This document shows, one piece after another, positions 48,548 to 59,989 of a DNA stretch of 64,000 nt. Position 1 is the first letter of the stretch. Each line of letters begins with the position of its first letter. Below the pieces are notes generated by a model. It was not told the DNA's origin, ran no database searches, and saw only the letters and a program-made list of their open reading frames with translations. Source of the stretch: Omphiscola glabra (taxonomy: Eukaryota; Mollusca; Gastropoda; Lymnaeidae); the NCBI GenBank assembly GCA_964017045.1, contig OZ024794.1:37416210-37480209 (forward strand). The letters run 5' to 3'. Made by a program: the position numbers and the translations under genes.

Positions 48548-49650
48548 CAGTGGCGTTACTACAGTTGCTGTCCCCTGGTATGGTAAACTCATGGTGTCAC
48601 CCCCTCCAAACTTTCATCAAGTACCTCATCCGAGTCTTCCTGCGCCAGACCACCCAGATCACATGTATAAGCATATAGTATAGTAAATGTTAAAAATTCA
48701 AGCCCTATAACGTTACATGAGATTTAAGAAGAGATTAAAGGAATTTCAATTAGCAGCGTTTAAGAACTGCCGCAAAGTTATATTATTTGTATTTAAATTA
48801 AATTGCCTTTCCTGTTAATAAAAGCTGCACACTGTTCGATCATTTTATTAGAATCAACATCCTTCACAATACCACTTTGAATAGTTAAAAATAAACCAGG
48901 AAGACTAAAGCGTTCAAGGTAAATCGCGAAAAGCTTCTTTTTTTAAAAATATGTAATTTTCAAATATGAAAAGTATCCAACACAAGAAGATACAGATAAA
49001 CAGATCTTGAGCACAAATATAGGCCCAATGTAAAGACTGGGAGAGATTAATGAATGTCTTTTGCTCAGTTTTTTTGTTTCTGCACATGCACTTTTATTCT
49101 TTGCATATTATTTAAAAGCTCCAATTCAAATGACTCTTAATAGAAAGAGGTGTAATTTTGAATTGAGTGGCAGTAGCTTACTTATGTATGGATGACTCTA
49201 ACAGTGAAACTTCAGATTCACTAAAACATCGCCTTGTCATTTTCTTCTTTTAGACTGTGTACAGCTTCTCAGATTGCTCCATGCCATTCTCTTCTAGAAC
49301 CTTAATATTCTCTCTACTTCCATATCTTGATTCTGATTTTAAACGCACTTGCTTAGATGAATCATTTAATATGTCTGCACATCTAATGCAGAAAATGTCT
49401 CCATTTAAGCATCTCTACCTTGGTCCCCCACCTTGTCAAAATATAGTATCTTCAGATTGGCAAAGTTAAGAAAGGTGCACTCAGTGACTGATGTGTCTCC
49501 TTTGAACAGATTTTCAAGAGAATCACTTCGAGCTTCAGTATGACGGGTATTCAATAGTGTTGTTGATATACCTTTCACAAACATTAAAGTCTGTTCAAAA
49601 GAAACATATCCGCAGCAAACAAGGAAATAGATTCTCTCAAGATCACACAT
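48548..49650 (-). mobile_element. Decayed hAT copy of the CAGTGGCG family
   Basis: Starts CAGTGGCGTTACTAC and, on the + strand soon after, GGTGTCACCCCC, as in the complete copy. On the minus strand at about 48780-48930 it encodes FSLPGLFLTIQSGIVKDVDS, a diverged version of the hAT dimerisation tail. The minus-strand frame 49405-49650 (RHTEARSDSLENL) may be a more N-terminal part. The right end was not identified with confidence. Confidence 0.55.
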
Positions 49651-49857
49651 AATGCATTTTCAGCAAAAGAGTGTTAACAACACAAGTCAAGTGAATAGTC
49701 CACACATTCATTTTAAAAAATACATATTTTTTTCACTTTCTTCTTTGTAGAAAGGGAGAATTGTACAGAATTGTCCCAGTCTTTTGGTTGGGGCAGAATT
49801 ATTGTAAATTTGAGCGCGGCATATCATAAGGTAATATAATTAAATAACTTTCTAGAG

Positions 49858-52656
49858 CAGTGGTTCTCAAAAGGGGGTGGTGAGATGTCCCATGAGCGTT
49901 AAATGCTCAGTCGATTTATATGGCGTTGGGATTACCTAATGTGGGGGGGGGGGGCGGATTACTGAAGAAAACGTTGTACCTTTTTATTTTCTTTTTTAAT
50001 TTTACATCAGAAAAATTATATTTGAAAAATGGATCTGTTCAAGGGGCTATTAACAAGAAGATTAGCATGAAGTCATCAAAATATACTCTACAAACATTGT
50101 AAATGTTCTTTAAAGAGAAGCCATCGATAGATTTTCAACACATTCTCGGGAAGCTGAAATAAAAAATTAAATCTTAACTTTTCATTACTCATCAATATCA
50201 GTTTTTCAAACGAATATATTCATTTTAAATTGACTTAAGGCTATGCTTTATCAGGGATGATCAGCATCGTGCCGACAGGTTAAAGTAACTCAGTATTGTC
50301 ATTTAAATTCATTTTATTTTCAGGAAAGTTTTTCAGTCTTTATTTTGAAGTGAAATAAAAGTTATTTACATAAAAGAGAGTGGCACGGATTTGAGTAAGT
50401 TTAACGAAAAGTTCACCATCAAAGAGAGGTTGCCACATCTGTTAAAATTTATATTTGTATAAAGTATCTAATATTTTTATTTTTCATGTGTTCATTCATG
50501 CAACATCTGATGAATAAAAATGATACTTTATCGACTCTCACGCATGGCGAGTGTGCAAATCGCTTTTAGAAGCTATTCGACACTGTTGAATGTTTTTTAA
50601 ATGCCAATTCATCTCTATGTACAACACAAAATCCACCAGACACCACTTAGCTATTGTCATAAACATTTGCAGATCTCAAAGAAATACATTTAAATTTTCT
50701 GGGACATATGTTAAAGTTATTAAAACCAAATGAATAAAATATTATGTCATATCTAAACTAACTCGGTTCATTAGCGATTTTGGCCAATAACCAAACCCGT
50801 CAGTCATAAATGAGAAAAGGGAAAGGGTTGGTATTACCCATTGCTGTATTCCCACCCTCCTTTTCAGACTTCCATATGGACCTCGCTGAGTGTGCTTGCT
50901 CTTGGGACACTCTGGTCTGGTAGCAAACTTTTCCGTGGGAAATCTGATCTGATGCAACCAAATCTCATGATAATCTACTCTAATGGCCCCTTGTTCTTTC
51001 TTTTGGTACTCTTGTAGCAACTTGTGGGACACCCTGCTCTTTCTGATTGCACTCTGATTTTGGTAGCGACCTGCTGAGGCGATAACATGCTCTGTCTGGT
51101 AACATACTATTCTGGTCGCAACCTGATTTGGTGGCACCCTTATCTGATGGCACCTGATCTGGTAGTAACCATGCTCGTGTAATTCACTGAGTTTGAAACA
51201 GACTACAGCGAACAGCTGCCAAATTTGCAAATTTCATTTGGTGTCACTACTAGTGAGGGTGTAATCCGGTGTGGTCCTCGACCTATAAGCAACCTACTGC
51301 TTAATTGTGACCATTTGAATATGGTACATTAAATTTAACAAGCCATTGTTTTTATCTTCTTTAATTGAAATATTAAAATGGGGGATAAATCCACATTTCG
51401 TAGTGTTACGCGCAGTTATGGTTTGGAAGATTTAATGTGTGTTAATATTTGGCATGTGTAATAAACTATAAGTAACAAAGGACTAAGAAATGCACTATGC
51501 AAAGAAAACGATACCAAAGCTAGTTATACATACTAGCTTTGGACGGATGCCAGCAAAAAAATTACATACAAACAATATTTAATTTAATCATATAAATACA
51601 TTTCTATAAAAATACAAACTCGAGTACAAAAACAAAAAAACTGTATCACCTTAAAACAAGTGAAAAAGGGTAAACTCCTCAAAATACAAATATTAATTTA
51701 CACACAATAACTGTTAAGAAACCTGAGCAGCTTTATATAGGAATTATTATTATTTATTGGAATTATTATTATTATTACAGTTACAGTAAAGAAATTCTAG
51801 AAATTGCGTCATCTGATGGCATTCTTTAGAATAAATAGAGTGCATTAGAGAGTAAACAAACTTTTCCCAGTCAATAAAAGGGACCCGGGGGTGGGGGGGG
51901 GGAGGAAGAGCTGACTCGGAGCATTTACTAGGTGACGTCAACATCAAGGCTATACTAACGAGACAATTGGTGGTGGCTAAAAATAACTCTATGTTGGACT
52001 GAAAAAGTAGGTCTAGCCATGCGCTATACCAAGGGAAGAGAAGTGTTTGTGGCTAAAAATAGTTCTACCTTAGAATGAAAAATAGGCCAAGACACATGCT
52101 ATACTATAACAAGTTGCATATGCATTTTGTTATTGTGATGAATTTGTTACTCAAAGCTGAAGTTAAAGCTTAGGAAATTGTACCCACCGTTTCAGCGTCA
52201 TTATTATGCTATGTTGAAAGTGGTCAAGAAGCTGCGCCTTGCTAAGAAATATAATCCATTTTTCAAAAAGTATTGATTTAAGATTGTTGTTAAGTTACCC
52301 TAAACAAGACTATGAAGAAATGACATCACTAAACCCACCTAAAGCAAACTATTAATATTTTAGCGATGTAAATTAAGTTACTAGTATAACTATTAATTAA
52401 ATTCCTTCTTTAGAAAAGTTGTTATATGTTTTGGATTAAGTTAAACAAGTTATCACTTAATCAATTACAGAAAAGGCATTTTACATTTCAATTAAAAGCT
52501 ACATTTAACACTACTTAATTTTGTTGCGTTGTTATCTTCCTCACAGATTAGCGACAACAACTGTCTGGATAAATTTCATTTTTGATAACACGGTGTGGCG
52601 CTAGGGATAAATTTATGGTGCAACGGGGGCTGTGGTCTAAACTATTTGAACCACTG
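49858..52656. mobile_element. Possible 2.8-kb hAT with CAGTGGTTC termini
   Basis: Left end CAGTGGTTCTCAAAAGG; right end, reverse-complemented, CAGTGGTTCAAATAG. The flanking octamers TTCTAGAG and GTCTATAA both fit the preferred hAT target pattern NTCTAGAN but agree at only part of their positions. No transposase was recognised inside. The segment 50890-51300 resembles the flank of the deleted element at 38003-38768 and may be a further insertion. It contains a G run at 49940-49953 and another at 51886-51902. The pairing of the ends is uncertain. Confidence 0.4.
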
Positions 52657-53425
52657 GTCTATAATCTTAGGAAAATGGTAGTAAGATTTTTAAAGAGAAA
52701 AATCCTACAAACGACTCCTACATTTGGATTTTTATACAACTGGTCACCTTAGCCTGAAGGATGTGCTGTCGAGAATGATTCCGAAATACATTTGATGGCA
52801 CCCTGCTCTGACTAGAACGGACTAGGACGATCTCTGTCAAATTTGCAATTTTCATTTTGTGTCTCTTTTAGTGGCATATCAAGGGGTGTGGAGGGGGCGG
52901 TCCGCCCTGTCGGCACTTATTTCTGTACAATTAGGGGCGGAAATTTTGGTCAACTGCAGAATTTTTTGTGGAAGGGTGATGCAAACAAAAAGTTGTCTCA
53001 ATCCTGATGACGTTAGTCACCCCGTCCTGTGATAATATCAACCCCAAATACCCCTGTGACGTCAATTTATATCGGACATAAACCACTTTTTAAAACTATT
53101 TCTACTTACAAAAGCTTTTGACTTTCTTTGCGTAAAGCATTTTAAGTCATTTTCAATTATTTTCTACTATTTAGTGTGTTTAATCTATTTTTTAAAAGGA
53201 AAGATAATAATTGATAGACTGTGTAAATGAAATATAAGGACACGGTATGCTAAACTTGAATTCATAGAAAGGAAAAAATATTTGTAATTTTCGGCATAGA
53301 GCCTTCATCAGAAAACAAGACAAAAAGAAGTATAAAAAGTATCAGATCACAGTAAAAAAAGCTTTAGAGATTTCACTTTTGCTGCCGGAAGTAGGATTAG
53401 AGGAAGTGAAAGAATATAAATATTG
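52657..53425. other. Repeat-derived, no gene
   Basis: At 52790-52930 there is hAT-like subterminal text (GGCACCCTGCTCTG, GTGGCATATCAAGG). Otherwise nothing recognised. Confidence 0.4.
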
Positions 53426-54290
53426 GGATTCCGATCCCAGCTGTTCCTGATCCCGATGGGATTCCGATCCCGTTTCGATCCCGATCCCATTTGAATCCCG
53501 ATCCCGTTTGGATCCCGATCCCGTTTGGATGCCGATCCCATTGGTATCCCTATCCTGTCGGTATCCGATCCGGATGGGATCCCGATTCCGGAGGAATCCC
53601 GATAACGGTGGGTTCATGATCCCAATCGGATACCGATCCTGGTTAAATCCCGATCCCGTTAGGATCGATTTTCCCGATAGGATCCCGATACCGATCAAGT
53701 TGGTATTCTGATCTTGGTGGGTTCACGATCCCGATTTGATAATGATCCCGGTTAAATCCCGATTCCGGTAGCATCAAGTTTCCCGATAGAATCCCGATCC
53801 CGGCGGTATACTGATCCTGGTAGCATCGAGCGTCCCGAAAGGATCCCTATCCCGGTGGAATCCTGATCCCAGTGGGATTTCTATCCCGTCGGTATCCCAG
53901 TCCTGGTGGGATCCCGATACCGGTGGGATCCCAATACTTGTGGGTACCCGATCCTGGTGGGATTCCGATCCCGTTATGATCGAGTTGCCCGATAGGATCT
54001 TGATCTAGGTGGGATCCCGATACCTTTAGTAACCCCATCCCGTTAGGATCCTGTTTCCAGGTTGGATTTCGATCCCTCTGGATTCCAATTCCAATGGCAT
54101 CCCGATCCCGTGAGTATTCCGATCCCGGTGGTATCTTGATCCCAGTGGTAGGATCGAGATTTCCGATAGGATCCCGATCCCGGTAGGATACCGATCTCGT
54201 TAGTATCCCGTTTTCCGATGGATACTTTTCTCTGATGTGATCCCGTTTCCCGATAGGATCCCGATTTGATCCCGTGACCCAATGGTTCGA
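53426..54290. repeat. GATCCCG-type degenerate minisatellite (array 2)
   Basis: About 860 bp of degenerate 18-20-bp units of the form GGGATCCCGATCCCGGTG with changing third-position-like bases. Same family as 19460-19692. Peptide frames rich in IPIPVG or RDPIGIGS are artefacts of the repeat. Confidence 0.9.
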
Positions 54291-54385
54291 GTTACTGGTG
54301 GGTTTAATTTACTGCTGGATCTCGTCAACATTACAATAAGCTTTTCGATCCAAGTACGAACAATTATACAACTGAATGCACTACC

Positions 54386-54544
54386 AGACCTGTTTACTCT
54401 AAAACTCTTATTAAAATCGTACAATATCATCACAAAGTCATTTAATATATTATCTTAATAGTAAAAAATAAACATACAGTATATCTAATGTATGCACCTC
54501 AATATCGTACACTGTACGCCAAAATCGTAAGAGTAAACAGGTCT
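54386..54544. mobile_element. 159-bp MITE with 15-bp inverted ends (copy 1)
   Basis: Left AGACCTGTTTACTCT, right AGAGTAAACAGGTCT: perfect 15-bp inverted repeats. The flanks share GCACTAC on both sides (54378 and 54545), consistent with a 7-8-bp target duplication. If the neighbouring C and G are counted, the ends read CAGACCTG, as expected for hAT-type MITEs. The interior has CGTACA and TGTACG, also mirrored. Non-coding. Copy 2 is at 58827-58981. Confidence 0.88.
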
Positions 54545-54559
54545 GCACTACTATAACTA

Positions 54560-55084
54560 TAGTACATTTACGTTGTAGCGGGGCCCCGATGGGAGGCCAT
54601 TCCTAAGTGTAATGATTTAGTTTTGTCTGATTTAGGGGGCCCAATAAAAATCAGTTAGATAAACAATAAAGTTAAAATTTAAAAGTTGTCCCATTAAAGA
54701 TTTCAAACATATAGCTTTTTAAAATTATTGAACTTTCTGGAAAATTCCCGATTTGAAATTATTAGTTTTAAATTCACAGATATTTCTATACAGACAATGA
54801 AGGGTGTTGCTACCAAGCTAGGCCTAGATCCATCAATTCACATAGAAACTATAGTGTTTTCTAAGCCTATTGATATTTATATAGCTTATATTATGAAAAA
54901 TGAAATGGGGGCCCCGGCCCCAGAGGAATGGATATTATGAGTTCAATACACCGATATTTCAGTATGGCTATTCAAGTGCTTGTGTACTAAGTTTGGTAAA
55001 GATCCATCCATTCCTGTATAAGTATTAAGCCTATTGATATTTATTTAACTTATATATTAGGAAAAATGAAATGGAGCCCCAGAG
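54560..55084 (+). repeat. Two direct repeats of about 160 bp with GGCCCC cores
   Basis: Units at about 54774-54935 and 54945-55084 share AAGCCTATTGATATTTATAT and the block ATGAAAAATGAAATGGGGGC or ATGGAGCCCC. Related units lie at 57690-58190. Confidence 0.65.
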
Positions 55085-55252
55085 CAGAGTTACTTTCAGC
55101 CATCTCTCCCCGGGGGGGGGGGGGGGGGGAAAGGGAAGTCAAGTGCTCTTCCGTAACAAAAAGTGTACAACAGGTAACGATAATATATTTTTTTACTAAA
55201 AACGACTAAATTTTTAATTTTGCTCATTTTAAAAAAGAATAGTTTCTGCTGC

Positions 55253-56205
55253 CTTTAACCCAGGGGTCTAAAAACTTTTAAGCATGAGGGCCGCATTAAC
55301 TATTAAACAGCAGTTCGGGGGCCGACTACACACTCGGGGGCCGACTACACACTCGGGGGCCGACTACACACTCGGGGGCCGACTACACACTCGGGGGCCG
55401 ACTACACACTCGGGGGCCGACTACACACTCGGGGGCCGACTACACACTCGGGGGCCGACTACACACTCAGGGGCCGACTACACACTCGGGGGCCGACTAC
55501 ACACTCGGGGGCCGACTACACACTCGGGGGCCGACTACACACTCGGGGGCCGACTACACACTCGGGGGCCGACTACACACTCGGGGGCCGACTACACACT
55601 CGGGGGCCGACTACACACTCGGGGGCCGACTACACACTCGGGGGCCGACTACACACTCGGGGGCCGACTACACACTCGGGGGCCGACTACACACTCGGGG
55701 GCCGACTACACACTCGGGGGCCGACTACACACTCGGGGGCCGACTACACACTCGGGGGCCGACTACACACTCGGGGCCGACTACACACTCCAACTAAAAA
55801 GAATCAAAACATGGATGTTTTTTCTAATTATTTGTTTAATATTATTTTGTTCAGTTATTATTTAATAACACATTGATACATTACACATTAATACCTGTAT
55901 TAATGGGAATGGTGAACTTTTTTCCTGAATGCAAAATAGCAGACATTTCTGGCTTTAGATTTGATGTCCCTAACATCAACAATGACGTGAGAGACGAATA
56001 AGGTTTTGCAATGTAGTGATCGGTTGGAAAACGTAACGAACTACTGCGCGCCTCTATTTTAAATCGGTAAAAACATAACGTCCACGTAAGAGGCGGCTGA
56101 TCTTGGCCGGATACACGTAAATTCCCGTATTTTTTTCCTTAGACAAAAAAGGTCTTTACGGGCCGGATGAGAGGGCCTCGTGGTTTGAAGACCCTTGCTT
56201 TAACC
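55253..56205. mobile_element. 937-bp non-autonomous hAT with internal minisatellite
   Basis: The element proper is 55261-56197. Left end CAGGGGTCTAAAAACTTTTA, right end reverse-complemented CAAGGGTCTTCAAACCACG. A perfect 8-bp target duplication CTTTAACC flanks it (55253-55260 and 56198-56205). The GAGGGCCGCATTA text just inside the left end is mirrored by GGGCCGGATGAGAGGG near the right end. No transposase coding remains. About half its length is the 19-bp array. Copy B of the surrounding repeat shows the pre-insertion arrangement. Confidence 0.93.
55316..55790. repeat. 19-bp minisatellite, about 25 copies, inside the hAT
   Basis: Unit GGGGGCCGACTACACACTC, nearly perfect: one GGGG-A variant near 55469 and one unit short by a G near 55772. 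The unit appears to start from the hAT subterminal GGGCCGCATTAAC-type text. A 193-codon frame through it is spurious; the peptide period of 19 residues equals three DNA units. Confidence 0.97.
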
Positions 56206-57444
56206 AATTACAATTAGTGTAATACATGAAATATCGCTGCGTTCGATATATTTGATGAACACTGGCCGCTCCTGATTACAAACCTAAGTCTTATTTCCCG
56301 TTGTTGACACTTATCGGTATTTTTATTCATTTATTTTTTGCAACTTCACAAATTTAGAGACTTTTATAACATTGTATCAAATTACCTTTACATCATTATC
56401 AAGGTCTACAATTCTAATAATAGTTCTTGCTAAGTATCAAACACACGCAATCTATTTTCAAATTATATTTCCTTATAAAAGCATTACTTTTAAAGTAGGG
56501 ATGAGTGTTAATTATAAATTGTATGATGGCATTAGGATTTTAAAAATATTTTTGTTAAGATAATTATAAATGTAATTGATTCCACGAATGCTAAGCTATT
56601 TAAAATGGAAACTTTAAAAAAAGTGAGATGTATTTTTTAATTTATAATTTAACGGTCGCATACAAATAGTGCACATTTCATCAATTATTATATCGAAACC
56701 GTTCGTGTTTTCTTTAAATGCGTTAAAGAAGTTTCTTTAAATTACCCTATATTTATTAAATTCCCAATTGCTTTTGTCCTTTTAATATCGGAATAAAGAA
56801 CACAACCTGTCCCATCTAGTTGAACGGATATTTTAAAATTGATAAATTTTTTAGTGATAATAAGCTATCAGAAAGCTTAAGAAAAGAATTTGACCAGGCA
56901 TTTTTTTTTTGGGTACGTCTTTTAGAAAAAATTCTTATTTCTAATTTGTCAATTTACAATAAAGAATGTGGATTTAGGAATCAAATGTTTTCAAGTATAT
57001 CTAAGTGGCAATTTGTAGTTTATCTGATAAAAGTTATAATACTTTGACATTCCAAATAAAATTTCTATCAACTGAAAATTGGGAAATATATATTTTATTT
57101 TGCAAACAACTCACGTCTTCTTTACATAATAATGGCGCTCATATACCATTTATAAGAATGACCAGTTTTGATAACACTTTTAAATGTATAGACCTTTCTA
57201 CTTAACAGTTTTTTTTCTATTTGTTTTGTTAAAACTTGTAAAAATTTACCAAAGGCTATTATTACAAGTAAGTTGATTATTATAACTATTTTTTTTTCAT
57301 TAGCGTTCAACAAACAAAAAAATGGTGTTAGCAGTGCACATTTGTGATGGAAACCTTTTTTTTAAAAATGAAAATTCATTTAACCATGTATTTTAGTCCA
57401 AAAAGATTTGACTAAAAATAGCAAGCCACATGACTATATAGTAA

Positions 57445-57720
57445 CTAGCGAGTACCCGGCATGCGTTGCAATGTCACTCAATGAAAAAAGTGTTTGTGTT
57501 TAAAATAAGTTTTTAAATATTTTTAAAATAGAAAATATGTATTGTTTTTTCCGTCTAGTGCGTACACAAATAAATGAGACGTTTTTTCGACGCGTGAGCA
57601 GGCAACATAGAGCTGTCCACGTGATAATCGTGGATTTTCAAAATTTAGTCCACACATTTGTAGCGATTGATGCGCCCATGCAGTAGCTCTGTTTTAAATT
57701 ATATTTAGATAGCTCAAATA
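57445..57720 (-). pseudogene. Helitron helicase C-terminus and 3' end
   Basis: On the minus strand: CGLNFENPRLSRGQLYVACS followed by RVEKTSHLFVYALDGKNN at about 57550-57650. This is the last conserved motif of the Pif1-type helicase of Helitrons (family pattern: GQLYVA-[CL]-SRV....LF). Downstream, about 100 bp after the motif, the strand ends in CTAG followed by T at 57445-57448, which fits a Helitron 3' terminus. The upstream helicase is not recognisable. Confidence 0.75.
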
Positions 57721-58190
57721 TTTATTATTTTTCAAATAAGGCCCCCGGCCCCAAACGCAAAATGTTAAAATAGTTGTACTTACGTCACACACAAACTGAA
57801 ATGTCGTTTGTATTTGATTGATTTCTTGCCACCAATGCAATAGCACTGATTGAAATTATATTTGTATAGCTCATATAAGAAAAAAATTATTTAAGGCCCC
57901 CGGTCCCAAAAAGAATATTTCAAAATTGATAAGCTAATTCATAAACCTTTGGTGAGCACAACAACTTACTAAAGTTTTATCGCAATCGGATGAATGGTAT
58001 AGGAACGCATACGGAAATTATATTTAGCTCATAAAAGGGGGAAAAAAGAATTTAGGTCCCCGGTCCCAAAACGGAATATTGTAAAATGTGTGTAATAATT
58101 AAGAAACATTTGCATTTTTTTAAAAACAATTCACAAAATATTCATCCCTTTTGGATTAATGGTATAGAAATCATACGGTATATACTTATA
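57690..58190 (+). repeat. About 160-bp degenerate direct repeats with CCCCGG cores, 3 units
   Basis: AAGGCCCCCGGCCCCAAA at 57739, AAGGCCCCCGGTCCCAAA at 57893 and TAGGTCCCCGGTCCCAAA at 58060, each preceded by TTATATTT...TAGCTCA. The spacings are about 155-165 bp. Relatives are at 54560-55084. Confidence 0.7.
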
Positions 58191-58257
58191 TACATTAATT
58201 TTTATATATGTATATATATAGTTTACCGAAAAATACAACTTTTTTTGCAATTATTCA

Positions 58258-58826
58258 AGGATGATCTGTCTGTCTGTCTGACTGTCTATCTGTCTGTCTT
58301 TCTCCCTGTCTGTCTCTCTGTCTGTCTCTTTGTTTGTCTCTGTCTGTCTCTCTGTCTGTCTCTCTATCTGTCTCTCTGTCGCTCTGTCTGTCTCTCTGTC
58401 TGTCTCTCTTTCTCTCTGCCCCTCTCTCTGCCGGTCTATCTGTCTCTCTGTCTATCTCTTTGTCTCTCTGCCTGTCTCTCTGTTTGTCTCTCTGTCTGTC
58501 TCTCTGTTTCTCTGTCATTCTGTCTGTCTCTCTGTCTGTCTCGCTGTATGTATCTCTGTCTAACTGTCTGTCTCTGTTTGTCTCTCTGTCTGTCTCTTTG
58601 TCTGTCTCTTTGTCTGTCTCTCTGTCTGTCTCTCTGACTGTCTCTCTTTCTGTCTCTCTGTCTGTCTGACTGTCTGTTTGTCTATCTATCTACCTTTCTA
58701 TCTATCATCTACCTATCTACCATCTACATGCCTGCCTGCCTACCTACCGACCTGCCCACCTACCTACCTACTTACCTACCTACATAACTACCTACCTACC
58801 TATCTACCTATCCAGCTACCATCTAC
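58258..58826. repeat. CTGT/CTCT then CTAC microsatellite cluster
   Basis: CTGTCTCT-type units to about 58678, then CTAT/CTAC/CTGC units. Cut by the MITE at 58827. Serine-leucine-rich frames on both strands are spurious. Confidence 0.95.
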
Positions 58827-58981
58827 AGACCTTTTTACCATCAAAATCTTAAAATCGTACAATATCATAACAAAATCGTTTAATACATTATCTTAATAGT
58901 AAAAACACACACACAGTATATATAATGTATACACCTCAAAATCGTACATTGTACGCCAAAATCAAAAGAGTAAACAGGTCT
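58827..58981. mobile_element. 155-bp MITE (copy 2), inside the microsatellite
   Basis: Matches 54386-54544 over most of its length (CGTACAATATCATAACAAAA, TACATTATCTTAATAGTAAA, GTACGCCAAAATC, AGTAAACAGGTCT). The left inverted repeat is decayed (AGACCTTTTTACC); the right one is intact. CTAC/CTAT repeat DNA is on both sides. Confidence 0.88.
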
Positions 58982-59280
58982 CTATCTATCTACCCATCTA
59001 TCTATCTATCTACCTATTTCTCTACCTACCTACCTACCTATCTATCTATCTATTTATCTATCTACCTATTTACCTACTTACCAACCTACCTACCTACCTA
59101 TCTTTCTACCTACCTATCTATCCATCATCCATCCATTCATCCACTCACCCATCCACCCTTCCATCCATCCATCCTTTCATCCATCAATCCGTCTATCTAT
59201 CTTATATCTAAATATCTATCTAACTATCATCTATCTGTGTATTTGCCTGTCTGTCTGTCTTTCTGTCTATCTCTCTATCT
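58982..59280. repeat. CTAT/CTAC/ATCC microsatellite cluster, right part
   Basis: Continues the cluster after the MITE: CTAT and CTAC units, then CATCCATC, then CTGT units to about 59280. Confidence 0.95.
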
Positions 59281-59989
59281 AATAAAATCTCAATTTTTTA
59301 AATTAAATTTTTACTTGTGTAAAGGGATTGGGTTTTGATATCCATGGGTATAATTATGTAAATGCATAAACATTTTGTTAACTTCATTGATTTTCTTAAT
59401 TGTTTAACATATGTTCAGATGTAAAATGAGAATATAGCTTCTTTTTTTACAAATTTAAAGTCATTGAAAACTATTGTCATCCAAGTAAAAATGCATGAAC
59501 TCAATTTTCTACCATCGATATAAATGTATCGAAGAAGGTTAATTATTGATCAAATTTATTCTGAGGCTTATCTTTTGCTGCATTGGGCAAAATGAATGTA
59601 TAGTATTACTCCCCGCCCACAGAGTTTTAAAAAAAAAAAAATTCCACTGGATTGTAGCCCCCTTACATATGCAAAAAGATTTTTTTTTTGCATTTAATAT
59701 GCTTTGTTCTTATCCGGATGATTGATAAGTGCATTAAAATGCTATTTGGCTATTTATTTTTGCTACACCAATTTAATTAAACGGCATATTCTTATTTAAA
59801 CTTATTACAATTAGTTTTAAATGTAGAGTTTTTACTAATTTATAAATTTCATAAACGTTTATTTTTGGAATGAATAAAAGGTACAAATTTATTAAATGTT
59901 AAAAATACAAAGCTAAATTAGTATTTAAGTTTAGCAATTTAAAAAGCAATCGATACTATTTATTAATTTTACTTTTAAGAAGGGGAATG
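59281..59989. other. No recognisable feature
   Basis: AT-rich; homopolymer A at about 59630-59642. No exon or repeat supported. Confidence 0.4.

Larger units (their letters stand above)
55085..57440 (+). repeat. Unnamed dispersed repeat, copy C, split by a hAT
   Basis: Colinear with copy B: the 55110-55260 part matches 8719-8815, 56206-56260 matches 8815-8870, and 57044-57370 matches 8930-9300. It is interrupted by the hAT at 55261-56197 and has about 700 bp extra at 56270-57040. The extra part encodes FFWVRLLEKILIS in + orientation, which may be a hAT N-terminal remnant. Confidence 0.7.

Noticed and set aside
55284..55865. 193-codon open frame with 19-residue periodicity
   Set aside because: Produced by the 19-bp minisatellite inside a hAT; no start context, no homology.
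58086..58669. Serine/leucine-rich and charged open frames on both strands
   Set aside because: CTGT/CTCT microsatellite translation.
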